NCBI RefSeq assembly: GCF_019697375.1 | Contig: NZ_JAHCDI010000004.1 | Location: 4,389,324 to 4,453,323 of the forward strand | Direction: 5' to 3' | Length of the DNA stretch: 64,000 nucleotides | From: Micromonospora tarapacensis | GTDB taxonomy: Bacteria; Actinomycetota; Actinomycetes; Mycobacteriales; Micromonosporaceae | Shown: positions 48,821 to 56,933 of the stretch, piece by piece | How the letters are laid out: the number at the start of each line of letters is the position of its first letter | Numbering within the stretch: position 1 is the stretch's first letter | Made by a program: the position numbers and the translations under genes | The notes under the pieces: generated by a model | Seen by the model: only the letters and a program-made list of their open reading frames with translations | What the model was told of the DNA's origin: nothing | Database searches by the model: none

Positions 48821-48846
48821 CGGCGGCGGGCTCAGGCCCGCCGCCG
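48821..48846 (+). terminator. Terminator of the lysozyme gene
   Basis: A perfect 11-bp all-GC stem, 48821-48831 with 48836-48846, and tetraloop tcag, 9 nt after the stop. Confidence 0.75.
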
Positions 48847-48901
48847 GGCGGCGAGCACGACCGGCACGGTCATCCCCGGACGGCGGAGGGTCGTGCGCCG
48901 A

Positions 48902-51110
48902 TCAGTCCTGGCGGTCCGGCACGAACTCGCGGAAGATCATCTCGAAGTTCTCAAGCTGCGCATCCCACTCCCGATCCGCGACCTCCCAGCGCAGGGCGAA
49001 ACCCCGGTTGCTGGCGGGCACGAAGGCCCGGTTGCGGACCCGGATCCGGGTGTTGTCGCGGGTCTCCCGCCAGTCCCAGTCGGCGCAGGTCCGCCACTTG
49101 CAGTCGAACGCGGAGATGTCGATGTACTCGTAGTTGCGCACGAGGTTCTTCCGGTCCGGCTCGATCGATCGCCAGTCGGCTTCGGCGTCCCGCTTCGGCG
49201 TGTCGGTGCGATCGATGAGCAGCTCGCGGACGCCGTCCGGCTCCTGGTAGATGACCGCGGTGCCACTGGTGCTGCGCCGCCAGCCGTCCGGCACCGGCAC
49301 CTTGAAACCCACCGGGTCGGTACGCAGCGTCCACCCCTCCGGCACGCCACCGGCCGGCTCGGACTGGCTGGGGGAAACCGACGGGCTGGGCGGGGCCGAC
49401 GGACTGGCCTGGGCGCCGGTCGGTGCCGGAGCGGCCGGATCGGAGGTCGCCGACGCGGTTGCGCCCGGCGTGGCGGACCCGCCCTGCGGAGTCTCGCCGT
49501 CATCGTCGCCGCTGGTCAACAGCGGCACCGCCACCACCAGGCCGACGAGCAGCACCCCGACCAGGGCGCCGACGAGCACCACCCGACGGGTCCGCTCCGA
49601 CCGGAACTGGCCGGTGGTGAAGATCGAGCCGCGGTCCGGCGCCGGGCTCACCGGCGCCGCTGGCATGACCGAGGTCTGGGACGCTGCGCGGGCAGCCTCA
49701 CCGGCCGGCGATCCGGCCCGACGGGTCGGCTCGGCCGCCGGGGCGGACGACCCGTCGACCTGCCCGGTGGCGGGGTTGCCGCCGCTCGCCCCTCCGTCGC
49801 CGCAGCCGTGTCCGGCGTGCCGGCCTGGCCCGGCGTGGTGGCCGGGGCGTCGCCGGTCGTGCCGGCCTGGCCCGGCGTCGTGCCCGGGGTGTCGTCCGTC
49901 GTGTTTTCCGGTACCGCCACCGCCTGCTCGCCCGGCCGGGCAGCCGTCGCGCTCCCCCCGGGGGTGGAAACCCTAGCCGTCGGTGTCACGTCGCGGCCGG
50001 CGTCGACCTTCGCCGTCGGTTCGGCATCCGCGCCGCCGGATTCGGCAACCTTGGCGTCCGAGGTGGCGTCCGGCGCTGACGGATCGCCGGTCGGCTTGTC
50101 CCTGGTGGAGCCGGCCGCTGCGGCTGCCAGTGGCCCGGAGGCGGGTGGCGTGCGTGGCGCGGGCGGAGTGACCGGCGTCGTGGGCCGCTCACCGGACGGG
50201 CGTGGCGCCGGCACCAGCGGGGGCGCGGCTCGCGCGGGCCGTTCGGGCCGGGCCGGCGTGCACCACCGAGCAGTGAGATGCCCCGGGTCCGCCGGCCACT
50301 GGCCCGGTGCAGCATGTGCTCGGCCGCCTCGGCGGTGATCCGTTCCTGCGGGTCCTTGCGGAGCAGCCCGGCGAGCACCTGCTTGAGCGGCCCGGCGTTG
50401 CGGGCCGGCGGCACCGGCTCGGTGGCGAGCGCGGCCAGGGTGCTGATCGCCGACGGTCGCGCGTACGGAGACTTGCCCTCCACCGCGGCGTAGAGCGTGG
50501 CGCCCAGCGACCACAGGTCGGCCTCCGGACCGAAGGTTCCGTCACGGGCCCGCTCCGGCGCGATGTAGGCGGGTGAACCGAGCACCATGCCGGTGCGGGT
50601 GACGTTCGGGTCGCCGGGAATCGTGGCCAGTCCGAAGTCGGTCAGCACCACCCGCCCGTCGTCGCCGAGCAACACGTTGCCGGGCTTGACATCGCGGTGC
50701 ATGATGCCGGCCTTGTGTGCGGCCTTCAGCGCGTTCAGCACGCCCAGCCCGATCTCCACGGCCTGGGCCGAGGACACCGGGCCGTCCGCCGCGAGGGCGT
50801 CCTGCAACGACCGGGACGCCACATACTCCATGACGATCCACGGGTCGCCGTCGGTGCGGAGCACGTTGAAGATGCGTACCACGTTGACGTTGTTGAGCCG
50901 GGCGATGGCGCGCGCCTCACGCAGCGAACGCTCGCGCATCTCGCGGCGCTCGTCGTTGGTCAGGCCCGGCGGCGGGACCAACTCCTTGATCGCGACGTCG
51001 CGGTGCAACACCTCGTCGCGTGCCTTCCATACCCGACCCATGCCGCCCTGACCGAGCGGCGAGATGAGCCGGTACCGGTCGGCGACGAGTTGGGGGGAAG
51101 CTTCTGACAT
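48902..51110 (-). CDS. Membrane Ser/Thr protein kinase with extracytoplasmic domain (frame-disrupted)
   Basis: A Hanks-type kinase. The kinase domain is at residues 13-280: GQGGMG loop 20-25, ATP-binding K42 (VAIKEL), E65, HRDVKPGN (D140) and DFG 158-160 with SPAYIAPE. A long Pro/Thr/Ala-rich linker follows with a repeated TTPGQAG unit, then a membrane span (RVVLVGALVGVLLVGLVVAV) and an outside domain (GWRRSTSGTAVIYQEPDGVR; two Cys in FDCKWRTCADW). No PASTA repeat is present. Three parts lie in three frames, changing near 50240-50270 and 49785-49806. The span is two bases short of 736 residues plus stop, so two single-base losses are likely. TACCGT lies 7 nt before the ATG. Confidence 0.85.
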
Positions 51111-51117
51111 CGCTGAG

Positions 51118-51123
51118 ACGGTA
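51118..51123 (-). promoter_or_regulatory. -10 hexamer of the kinase gene (leaderless type)
   Basis: TACCGT on the minus strand, 7 nt before the ATG at 51110. Confidence 0.5.
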
Positions 51124-51189
51124 CCCGGCAGCGCCGACCGTCACACCGCCGGCACGCCACTGTGCGACGAAGGTCGAGCTGCCGACGCG

Positions 51190-51195
51190 TACCCT
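51190..51195 (+). promoter_or_regulatory. -10 hexamer of accE (leaderless type)
   Basis: TACCCT, 6 nt before the ATG at 51202. It gives accE its own promoter now that it is far from accD5. Confidence 0.5.
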
Positions 51196-51201
51196 GAGGT
51201 C

Positions 51202-51414
51202 ATGTCTGTCGAGGAGCCGCTGTTCCGGGTCGTGCGCGGCGTGCCGACGGCCGAGGAACTGGCCGCGTTGGTGGGCGCGATCGCGGTCCGGTCCCGGCCC
51301 GCGACCGGGCCGGCAGCGGCCATCACCTCGGCGTGGGCACACAGTGGCCGCCCGGTGGGCCGGGCGCCGGCGCCACGCGCCGGCGCGTGGCGCGCCTCCG
51401 GTCTGCCAAGCTGA
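51202..51414 (+). CDS. accE: Acyl-CoA carboxylase epsilon subunit
   Basis: A 70-residue AccE/PccE-type protein that stabilises the AccA3-AccD5 complex. Typical text: PLFRVVRGVPTAEELAALVG at the start, an Ala/Arg linker, then SAWAHSGRPVGRAPAPRAGA and WRASGLPS at the end. In mycobacteria accE5 directly follows accD5. Here the M50, lysozyme and kinase genes lie between them, and the secretion-like cassette lies between accE and maf. Confidence 0.9.
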   Translation: MSVEEPLFRVVRGVPTAEELAALVGAIAVRSRPATGPAAAITSAWAHSGRPVGRAPAPRAGAWRASGLPS

Positions 51415-51537
51415 CGATCCGGTTTGCGACACGGCCGCCGGCCGGGGGCCTATGGTGACCTGTCGGGGCTGCCGGGGGCGGCACCCAGCGTCTAACCTCA
51501 CTCAGGGGAACGGGGTCGTGACAGGTTGGGAGGGCCG

Positions 51538-52001
51538 ATGATCCCTGAGGAGGATCGACCAGCGTCCTGGTTGAGCAGCTACGGCGGCGTCGAGGCGGAC
51601 ATCCGCCAGATGCGCGAATTCGCCGACAAGCTCCGTGCCGAGGTGGAGGGCAACTACGCACCGCACCTGACGTACATCGCCGACGACATGCTCACCAAGG
51701 TGCCCGATCCGGCTGACGCCTTCATCGAGCTGGTGCACTTCATGCGCGCACACTGGGAAACCCAACAGGCGGCGACCAACGCGGTCTGGGGCGTCGGCGA
51801 CGCCACCGGCCATCTGGCGACGGCGGCCAAGCTCGTGGCCGAGCAGTACGGCGACACCGATGCCTTCGCCGCGGCACGCGTCGCCGACATCCACCGGGCA
51901 CTCGGGCGGCCCGACGTTGCCCCCACCCAGCCCCCGCGCCGTCGCCGTCGCTCGCCGACCCGACCGGCGCCGACCTGCCGGGCCCGGTGGTGCTGCCGTG
52001 A
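51538..52001 (+). CDS. Putative type VII secretion-related helical protein (frame-disrupted near 3' end)
   Basis: A protein of about 154 residues, first gene of a coupled three-gene cassette. It is mostly helical: VEADIRQMREFADKLRAEVE, then HFMRAHWETQQAATNAVWGV and a final helix TGHLATAAKLVAEQYGDTDA. The YGDTD at residues 104-108 fits the type VII export motif YxxxD/E after a WG-type turn, but WxG itself is not exact. After VAPT the frame must shift within the C-run at about 51919-51938. The other frame gives a natural Pro-rich end (PAPAPSPSLADPTGADLPGP) with TGA at 51999-52001, overlapping the next gene's GTG. GGGAGG precedes the ATG. The secreted-substrate role is inference. Confidence 0.6.
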
Positions 52002-53392
52002 GAGATCCTGGCGTCGGCCGCAGCGGCGGCCTGACCGACTGGCACCTGATGAACGTCGCCGACATGTGGGCCTGCCTCCAGGACCACGCCACCGACAACC
52101 ACTGGCGGCACGTCGCCGGTTGGCGCAAGGTCTGCGAACTGGCCGGCCAGCACCTCGGTCGACTCAGGACGTACCGCGAGAGCCTCGCCCACGCCTGGCC
52201 GCCGGAGACCAACGCAGCGTCCCGCGCGTACCTCGCCGAACTGGACGGCCTGATCGACCAGGTGCAGCGCACCCACGACGCCGCCGCCAGCAACCAGACC
52301 GCCCTGTCCGCGGCAACCCAGGCCCTCAGCACCAGCCGCACCGAGATCAAGAAGATCTACGACGAGTACGCGGGCAAACAACAACTGAAGCAAGCCTGGG
52401 AGGAAACGGCAGCCGACCCCAAGGCAGCCGCCGCCAGCCGCGCAAACCAACCGCCGGTAACGGACTCCGACCTGGAACGCCTGAACGTCCGGGCGCGCAA
52501 CATCATGTACGGCCTAAGCGCCGAACTCCAACAAGCCCAAATCCAACTCCGCCAACCCCCACCCGCCCGACCCCGCGGGAAACAGTCGTCCGACCCTGAT
52601 GTCTATGGCGGGGGGGCGTCGCCGCCAATCATTCCTCCGATCGTGCCCGTGGCATTGCGCCCTCCAGTCAGATATTCCCGCAAGCAGATGCTATCGCCAA
52701 CATCGCCAGTTCCCAGCTCGAAAACGCCTCAGATTGGACCAGTGTTGGGAGGTTCTGGCGCGGCGCCAGGGCCCGCTCTATCCAACTCCATGCCGCAGGC
52801 TACAACATCCACAGCGCCGATCTCCCCGTCACATGGCGTCGGAACTCCTCCGGCGCTGATTCCAGGATCAGCTAGCTTGCCCGACACTCTGCCACGTGGG
52901 CATATCCGACCTAATCATGTTGGGCGTCCAGCGATCGGAGGCGCACCTGCAGGACCTCACTCAGGCTCCCTCAACCCTCCGCGCTCCGTATCACCACCGG
53001 GAGGAATAATTGGCGGAGTTCCCGGTATCGGGCACGGCCAGGTAGGAGGAGGCAATACCCCATCACGTCGAGTCAACCCAATCAGCGGGGTGATCGGCGG
53101 TGGGGCAGCTGGCACCGCTCCAACTGGTGCCGCGGGCTCCCGCCCTGGTAGCGGACGGATGTCCAGCGGAGGGCCTTATTTGCCTCCCTTCGGCGGCTCC
53201 CCTGGCTTCGGCACCCCTCCCATGGCTGGTAGCGGTGGGCTCCAAAACCAACGGAACCAAGACGGTGATAAGTCGCGCCGGTGGGACCCAGACTATCCCT
53301 GGGAGACAGATCAGGGGGTGGCACCAATCGTGCGACCACCAGACGAAGACGGGCCAGTCGATCCTGGACCAGCCATTGGCCTTGGCCGGTGA
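51998..53392 (+). CDS. Putative type VII secretion substrate, PPE/WXG-like with Pro/Gly-rich C-terminus
   Basis: A 464-residue protein. Residues 1-165 form a helical N-terminal domain (DWHLMNVADMWACLQDHATD, HVAGWRKVCELAGQHLGRLR, AWPPETNAASRAYLAELDGL, then a long helix through QALSTSRTEIKKIYDEYAG), in the manner of WXG100/PPE-type helical hairpins. Residues from about 200 are Pro/Gly/Ser-rich and disordered. The short acidic end has WDPDYPWETDQGVAPIVRPP. The GTG overlaps the previous stop (GTGA), and its own stop overlaps the mycosin start the same way. From about 52560 the DNA becomes visibly richer in A/T. Family assignment rests on architecture and the adjacent mycosin. Confidence 0.6.
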   Translation: MRDPGVGRSGGLTDWHLMNVADMWACLQDHATDNHWRHVAGWRKVCELAGQHLGRLRTYRESLAHAWPPETNAASRAYLAELDGLIDQVQRTHDAAASNQTALSAATQALSTSRTEIKKIYDEYAGKQQLKQAWEETAADPKAAAASRANQPPVTDSDLERLNVRARNIMYGLSAELQQAQIQLRQPPPARPRGKQSSDPDVYGGGASPPIIPPIVPVALRPPVRYSRKQMLSPTSPVPSSKTPQIGPVLGGSGAAPGPALSNSMPQATTSTAPISPSHGVGTPPALIPGSASLPDTLPRGHIRPNHVGRPAIGGAPAGPHSGSLNPPRSVSPPGGIIGGVPGIGHGQVGGGNTPSRRVNPISGVIGGGAAGTAPTGAAGSRPGSGRMSSGGPYLPPFGGSPGFGTPPMAGSGGLQNQRNQDGDKSRRWDPDYPWETDQGVAPIVRPPDEDGPVDPGPAIGLGR

Positions 53393-54552
53393 ATATTTGC
53401 GCTGCACAATTACTTATCATCGCGCTTACGCTAATGGCGCCTGCCACGACATCCAATTCAACCACAGCTCAAACCTCACCGTCCGACACCGCCGAGCGAA
53501 TCCGTGAGGATCAGTGGCATTTAGAATACCTAAATATCGCGGAGGCCCACCGAGTAAGTCTCGGCGAAGGCGTCACGGTCGCCGTTCCCGACACCGGAGT
53601 TTCCCCTCACCCCGACCTTCGCAACAATCTTCTAGAAGGCTTTGACCTGATTCCGGGCGGGGACACCAACGGACAGCAGGACAACAACAGTCACGGCACC
53701 GGAATGGCTGGCCTCATCGCTGCCCATGGACGCCAAGATGGGGTCGGAGCCCTTGGGGTTGCCCCCAAGGCGGAAATCCTACCAATTAGAGTTTTCAACT
53801 CGAACAAACAAGGTGACACAGATCTACTTGCAGAGTCGATCGAAAGATCGGTTTCCGCCGGAGCTGACGTCATAAACATTTCCGGTGGCGGCGGGGTAAG
53901 TGCCCGACTCTTGCAAGCAATTGATGCCGCGAACTTCGCCAACACAATAATCGTTGCCGCGGCAGGCAATAGACCAGATGACGGGCAAGTCTTGTGGCCC
54001 GCCGCAGGAAGAAGTGTAATTGCGGTAGGCGGCATCGGCCGCAATGGAAGCTATTCCAGCGTCTCAGTAGCTGGGCCTCAGATCGACCTAGTAGCGCCAG
54101 CAGTCGACATTTACAGCACCAGTTACGGTGACGCTTACTCGAAAGGAACGGGGACTTCGGGGGCAGCGGCGATTGTGGCGGGGGCGGCGGCATTGATTCG
54201 GGCCAAATATCCGTATCTGCCGGCCGATGAGGTGGCGCATCGACTGACTGCGACCGCTATCGATAAGGGGCCTCCGGGGCGAGATGATCAGTATGGGTAC
54301 GGGGTCATTGATCTGGTGGCGGCGCTGACGGCAGACGTACCGCCGAGGGGTTTCGAGTCGGCGCCGGCGGCCGAGCCTGGGGATGGTGGTCCGACCACGG
54401 CGGCGGACGGGCCACGAGGTGACGAGGATCGCGCGGCGACGGTTCGTGGGCTGGTCACGCTCGGCGTTCTACTGGCGGCCGGCGGCGCATGGGCGTTGGT
54501 TCTCCGTCGGCGGCGCAGATCCGGTGATCCGCCGCCGCGGGTCAGTCGCTGA
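53389..54552 (+). CDS. mycP: Type VII secretion-associated serine protease (mycosin)
   Basis: A 387-residue membrane-anchored subtilase of the mycosin family, which in ESX systems is required for export and processes substrates. It has a signal peptide (AQLLIIALTLMAPATTS), catalytic D68 (AVPDTGVSPHPDL), H102 (NNSHGTGMAGLIAAHG) and S257 (GTGTSGAAAIVAGAAALIRA). The C-terminal single span is GLVTLGVLLAAGGAWALVL with an RRRRR stop-transfer. The N-terminus IREDQWHLEYLNIAEAHRVS matches the mycosin pattern of a short extension before the first strand. The GTG overlaps the upstream stop. No EccB, C, D or E gene lies in the window, so the secretion channel must be elsewhere. Confidence 0.9.
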   Translation: MNICAAQLLIIALTLMAPATTSNSTTAQTSPSDTAERIREDQWHLEYLNIAEAHRVSLGEGVTVAVPDTGVSPHPDLRNNLLEGFDLIPGGDTNGQQDNNSHGTGMAGLIAAHGRQDGVGALGVAPKAEILPIRVFNSNKQGDTDLLAESIERSVSAGADVINISGGGGVSARLLQAIDAANFANTIIVAAAGNRPDDGQVLWPAAGRSVIAVGGIGRNGSYSSVSVAGPQIDLVAPAVDIYSTSYGDAYSKGTGTSGAAAIVAGAAALIRAKYPYLPADEVAHRLTATAIDKGPPGRDDQYGYGVIDLVAALTADVPPRGFESAPAAEPGDGGPTTAADGPRGDEDRAATVRGLVTLGVLLAAGGAWALVLRRRRRSGDPPPRVSR

Positions 54553-54629
54553 GGTTGACAGCGGGGGCGAGGCTCTCGGGACGGTGTCGTGCGGTGAGAG
54601 CCGAGGGCGAGGGGCAGTTGTCCTCGGAG

Positions 54630-54673
54630 GCTTGATTTCACGGAGAAATGAATACTTCTTCGTGAAATCAAGC
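54630..54673 (+). terminator. Inverted repeat after the mycosin gene
   Basis: Arms 54630-54642 (gcttgatttcacg) and 54661-54673 (cgtgaaatcaagc) are a perfect 13-bp pair with an 18-nt loop, 77 nt after the mycosin stop and before maf. It is AT-richer than the other hairpins. Confidence 0.65.
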
Positions 54674-54805
54674 TCGAAGGGAAGGTATACCCCCGAGCGG
54701 CCCAGGGTCCGGGACGCGGTGCCGACGCAGGCACGGCTGCGAGCGTCAGGGCGCGCGGGCCTACGGGACGGGGTGGCGTGATGGGTGGCGCACCTGGGGA
54801 GCCGG

Positions 54806-54811
54806 TAACGT
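54806..54811 (+). promoter_or_regulatory. -10 hexamer of maf (leaderless type)
   Basis: TAACGT, 7 nt before the GTG at 54819. Confidence 0.5.
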
Positions 54812-54818
54812 CGGCGAC

Positions 54819-55475
54819 GTGTCAGATGTCGTGCCGCTCCGTCTCGTGCTCGCCTCGGCGAGCCCTGCTCGCCGCAAGTCCCTCCAGTCTGCCGGCATTG
54901 AACCGGACGTGCTGGTCAGTGGAATCGATGAATCGCTCGTGGTGACCGAACGGGCGGAGGATCTCTGCCTGGAGTTGGCCCGGCTGAAGGCGCAGGCTGT
55001 GTTGACCCGGCTGCGCGCCGGCGACGACCAGCGCACGCTCGTGCTGGGCTGCGACTCCGTGCTCGCCTTCGACGGGGAGAGCCTCGGCAAGCCCGACGAC
55101 TCGGCGGACGCCGCCCGGCGGTGGGAGCGGATGCGGGGGCGCAGCGGCGTGCTGCACAGTGGCCACTGTCTCATCGACATGATGGCGGGGCGTCGCGCCG
55201 AGGCGGTGGCCTCCACGGTGGTCCACTTCGCCGACGTGAGCGACCACGAGATCGCCACGTACGTGGCGACCGGCGAGCCGCTGGCGGTGGCCGGCGCGTT
55301 CACGATCGACGGGCTGGGCGGGCCGTTCGTGGAGCGGATCGAGGGCGATCCAGGCACCGTCGTCGGGCTGTCGCTACCACTGTTGCGACGCCTGCTCACC
55401 GAGTTGGACCTCCGGATCACCGATCTGTGGACGAAGGTCGCGCCCGGTAACCAGATGGTCGAACCGCTCGGCTAG
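54819..55475 (+). CDS. maf: Maf family nucleotide pyrophosphatase
   Basis: A 218-residue house-cleaning pyrophosphatase of the Maf/HAM1 fold, acting on modified or non-canonical NTPs. Visible motifs are LVLASASPARRKSLQSAGIE, VSGIDESLV, LARLKAQAV, LVLGCDSVLAFDGESLGKP, and AGAFTIDGLGGPFVERIEGD with VVGLSLPLL. In mycobacteria maf follows accE5, as it would here without the inserted cassette. The start has its own leaderless promoter. Confidence 0.95.
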   Translation: MSDVVPLRLVLASASPARRKSLQSAGIEPDVLVSGIDESLVVTERAEDLCLELARLKAQAVLTRLRAGDDQRTLVLGCDSVLAFDGESLGKPDDSADAARRWERMRGRSGVLHSGHCLIDMMAGRRAEAVASTVVHFADVSDHEIATYVATGEPLAVAGAFTIDGLGGPFVERIEGDPGTVVGLSLPLLRRLLTELDLRITDLWTKVAPGNQMVEPLG

Positions 55476-55478
55476 TTT
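55473..55478 (+). promoter_or_regulatory. -10 hexamer of the O-methyltransferase gene (leaderless type)
   Basis: TAGTTT, 6 nt before the ATG at 55485; its first three bases are the maf stop codon. Confidence 0.45.
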
Positions 55479-55484
55479 CCGAGC

Positions 55485-56138
55485 ATGACGCTCAAGTCGA
55501 TTCCGCTCACCGACGAGTTGCACACGTACCTCGTCGCCCATGGTGCGCCGCCGGACGAGGTCGTCCGCGACCTGGCCGACGAGACGCTCGCCCTGCTGCC
55601 CGACCACGCGTCGATGCAGGTCGCGCCGGAACAGGCCGCCTTTCTGACGTTCCTGACCCGGCTGCTCAACGCCCGGCACGCGGTGGAGGTCGGCACCTTC
55701 ACCGGCCTCTCCTCGCTGGCGATCGCCCGGGGGCTGGCCGATGGCGGGCGGTTGACCTGCTTCGACATCTCCGAGGAGTACACGAGCATCGCCCGCCGCT
55801 ACTGGGCCCGGGCCGGCGTCGACGACCGTATCGAGCTGCGCATCGGCCCTGCCGGTGAGACGCTGCGTCAGTTGCCGAACGAGCGCTACCTGGACTTCGC
55901 CTTCATCGACGCCGACAAGACCGGCTACCCGGTCTACTGGGCCGAACTGGTGCCGAGGATGCGACCCGGCGGAGTGATCGCGATCGACAACGTGCTCCGT
56001 AACGGCCGGGTGGTGGCGCCGCAGAGCGCCGACGACCGGGCGATCGCGGCGTTCAACGACGACGTCCTGGCCGACGTGCGGGTGGATGCGGTGATGCTGC
56101 CGATCGCCGACGGCCTGACCCTCGCCCACGTGCACTGA
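55485..56138 (+). CDS. SAM-dependent O-methyltransferase
   Basis: A 217-residue class I methyltransferase of the CCoAOMT-like (methyltransf_3) family. SAM motif I is HAVEVGTFTGLSSLAIARGL; motif II LTCFDISEEYTSIARRYWAR; YLDFAFIDADKTGYPVYWAE carries the metal-binding Asp residues, followed by GGVIAIDNVLRNGRVV. These enzymes methylate catechol-type hydroxyls; the natural substrate is unknown. It lies 9 nt after maf and is convergent with the ABC genes. Confidence 0.92.
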   Translation: MTLKSIPLTDELHTYLVAHGAPPDEVVRDLADETLALLPDHASMQVAPEQAAFLTFLTRLLNARHAVEVGTFTGLSSLAIARGLADGGRLTCFDISEEYTSIARRYWARAGVDDRIELRIGPAGETLRQLPNERYLDFAFIDADKTGYPVYWAELVPRMRPGGVIAIDNVLRNGRVVAPQSADDRAIAAFNDDVLADVRVDAVMLPIADGLTLAHVH

Positions 56139-56160
56139 CATCCGAGATCGACGCGGCCCG

Positions 56161-56916
56161 TCAGCGGACGCTGCGGGCGAACTGGCGGGCCGCCCAGTAG
56201 ACGCCGGCGGCGGCAAGCACCGCGATGATGGTCAGTCCCTGCCAGACCCGGTCGTCGCCGATGTCCCCGTTGAACAGCGCCCGGGTGCCGTCCACCGCCC
56301 AGGAGAACGGATTCCACTTGGCGACACCCTGCAACCAGCCCGGCGCGAAGGCGAGCGGCAGCAGGATGCCGGAGAGCAGCAGCACGGGTTGGGCCACCGT
56401 GTTCATCAGTGGGGCCAGCGCGTCCTCGCTCTTGACCTTGAGGGCGACGCCGTAGGAGACCGCCGAGGTCATCAACGCGATCAAAGCGAGCATCAGGTAC
56501 GCCAGCAGCAGGTCACCGATGAACACGCGCAGGTCGAACAGGAGCGCGAGCAGCGTGATGATCACCGCCTGCGTCAGCAGTGACACCACATCGCGCAGCG
56601 AGCGGCCGAGCAACAGGGCGAGCCGGCTGACCGGGGTGACCCGGGACCGCTCGATGACCCCCGCCCGCAGCTCGGCGATCAGGCCGAAGCCCTGGAACAG
56701 GCCACCGAAGATGGCCAGCAGCACGAGAAGGCCGGGTACGAAGATCTTGTACGCCTCGGCCTGGGTGGGTGCGCCGAGCGCCGGCTTGAGCAGCGGGGCG
56801 AAGAGGAGGAGGTACATCACCGGCTGGAAGACGCCGACGAAGACCCATACGGGGTTGCGCAGCAGCAGGTTCAGCTGCCGCTGGAAGATCAGCCAGGTGT
56901 CGCGGGCGAGCTTCAT
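56161..56916 (-). CDS. ABC-2 type transporter permease
   Basis: A 251-residue integral membrane protein with six spans, of the DrrB/ABC-2 exporter family: WLIFQRQLNLLLRNPVWVFV at the start, FQPVMYLLLFAPLL, GLLVLLAIFGGLFQGFGLIA, then ERSRVTPVSRLALLLGRSLR (the EAA-like coupling loop) and QPVLLLSGILLPLAFAPGWL. The ATG at 56916 has AGGAGA 5 nt upstream. It is encoded 17 nt after the ATP-binding subunit. Likely exports a hydrophobic compound; substrate unknown. Confidence 0.93.
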   Translation of the reverse strand: MKLARDTWLIFQRQLNLLLRNPVWVFVGVFQPVMYLLLFAPLLKPALGAPTQAEAYKIFVPGLLVLLAIFGGLFQGFGLIAELRAGVIERSRVTPVSRLALLLGRSLRDVVSLLTQAVIITLLALLFDLRVFIGDLLLAYLMLALIALMTSAVSYGVALKVKSEDALAPLMNTVAQPVLLLSGILLPLAFAPGWLQGVAKWNPFSWAVDGTRALFNGDIGDDRVWQGLTIIAVLAAAGVYWAARQFARSVR

Positions 56917-56933
56917 CAGGTTCTCCTGGTCGG

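Noticed and set aside
48902..51110. Reading the kinase locus as three separate genes (kinase, Pro-rich protein, membrane protein).
   Set aside because: The pieces follow on in frame order kinase-linker-membrane span-sensor, as in one receptor kinase, and the total is short by exactly two bases.
51538..54552. A complete ESX/type VII secretion system.
   Set aside because: No EccB, EccC, EccD or EccE-like gene is present in the 64 kb, so only an associated cassette can be claimed.
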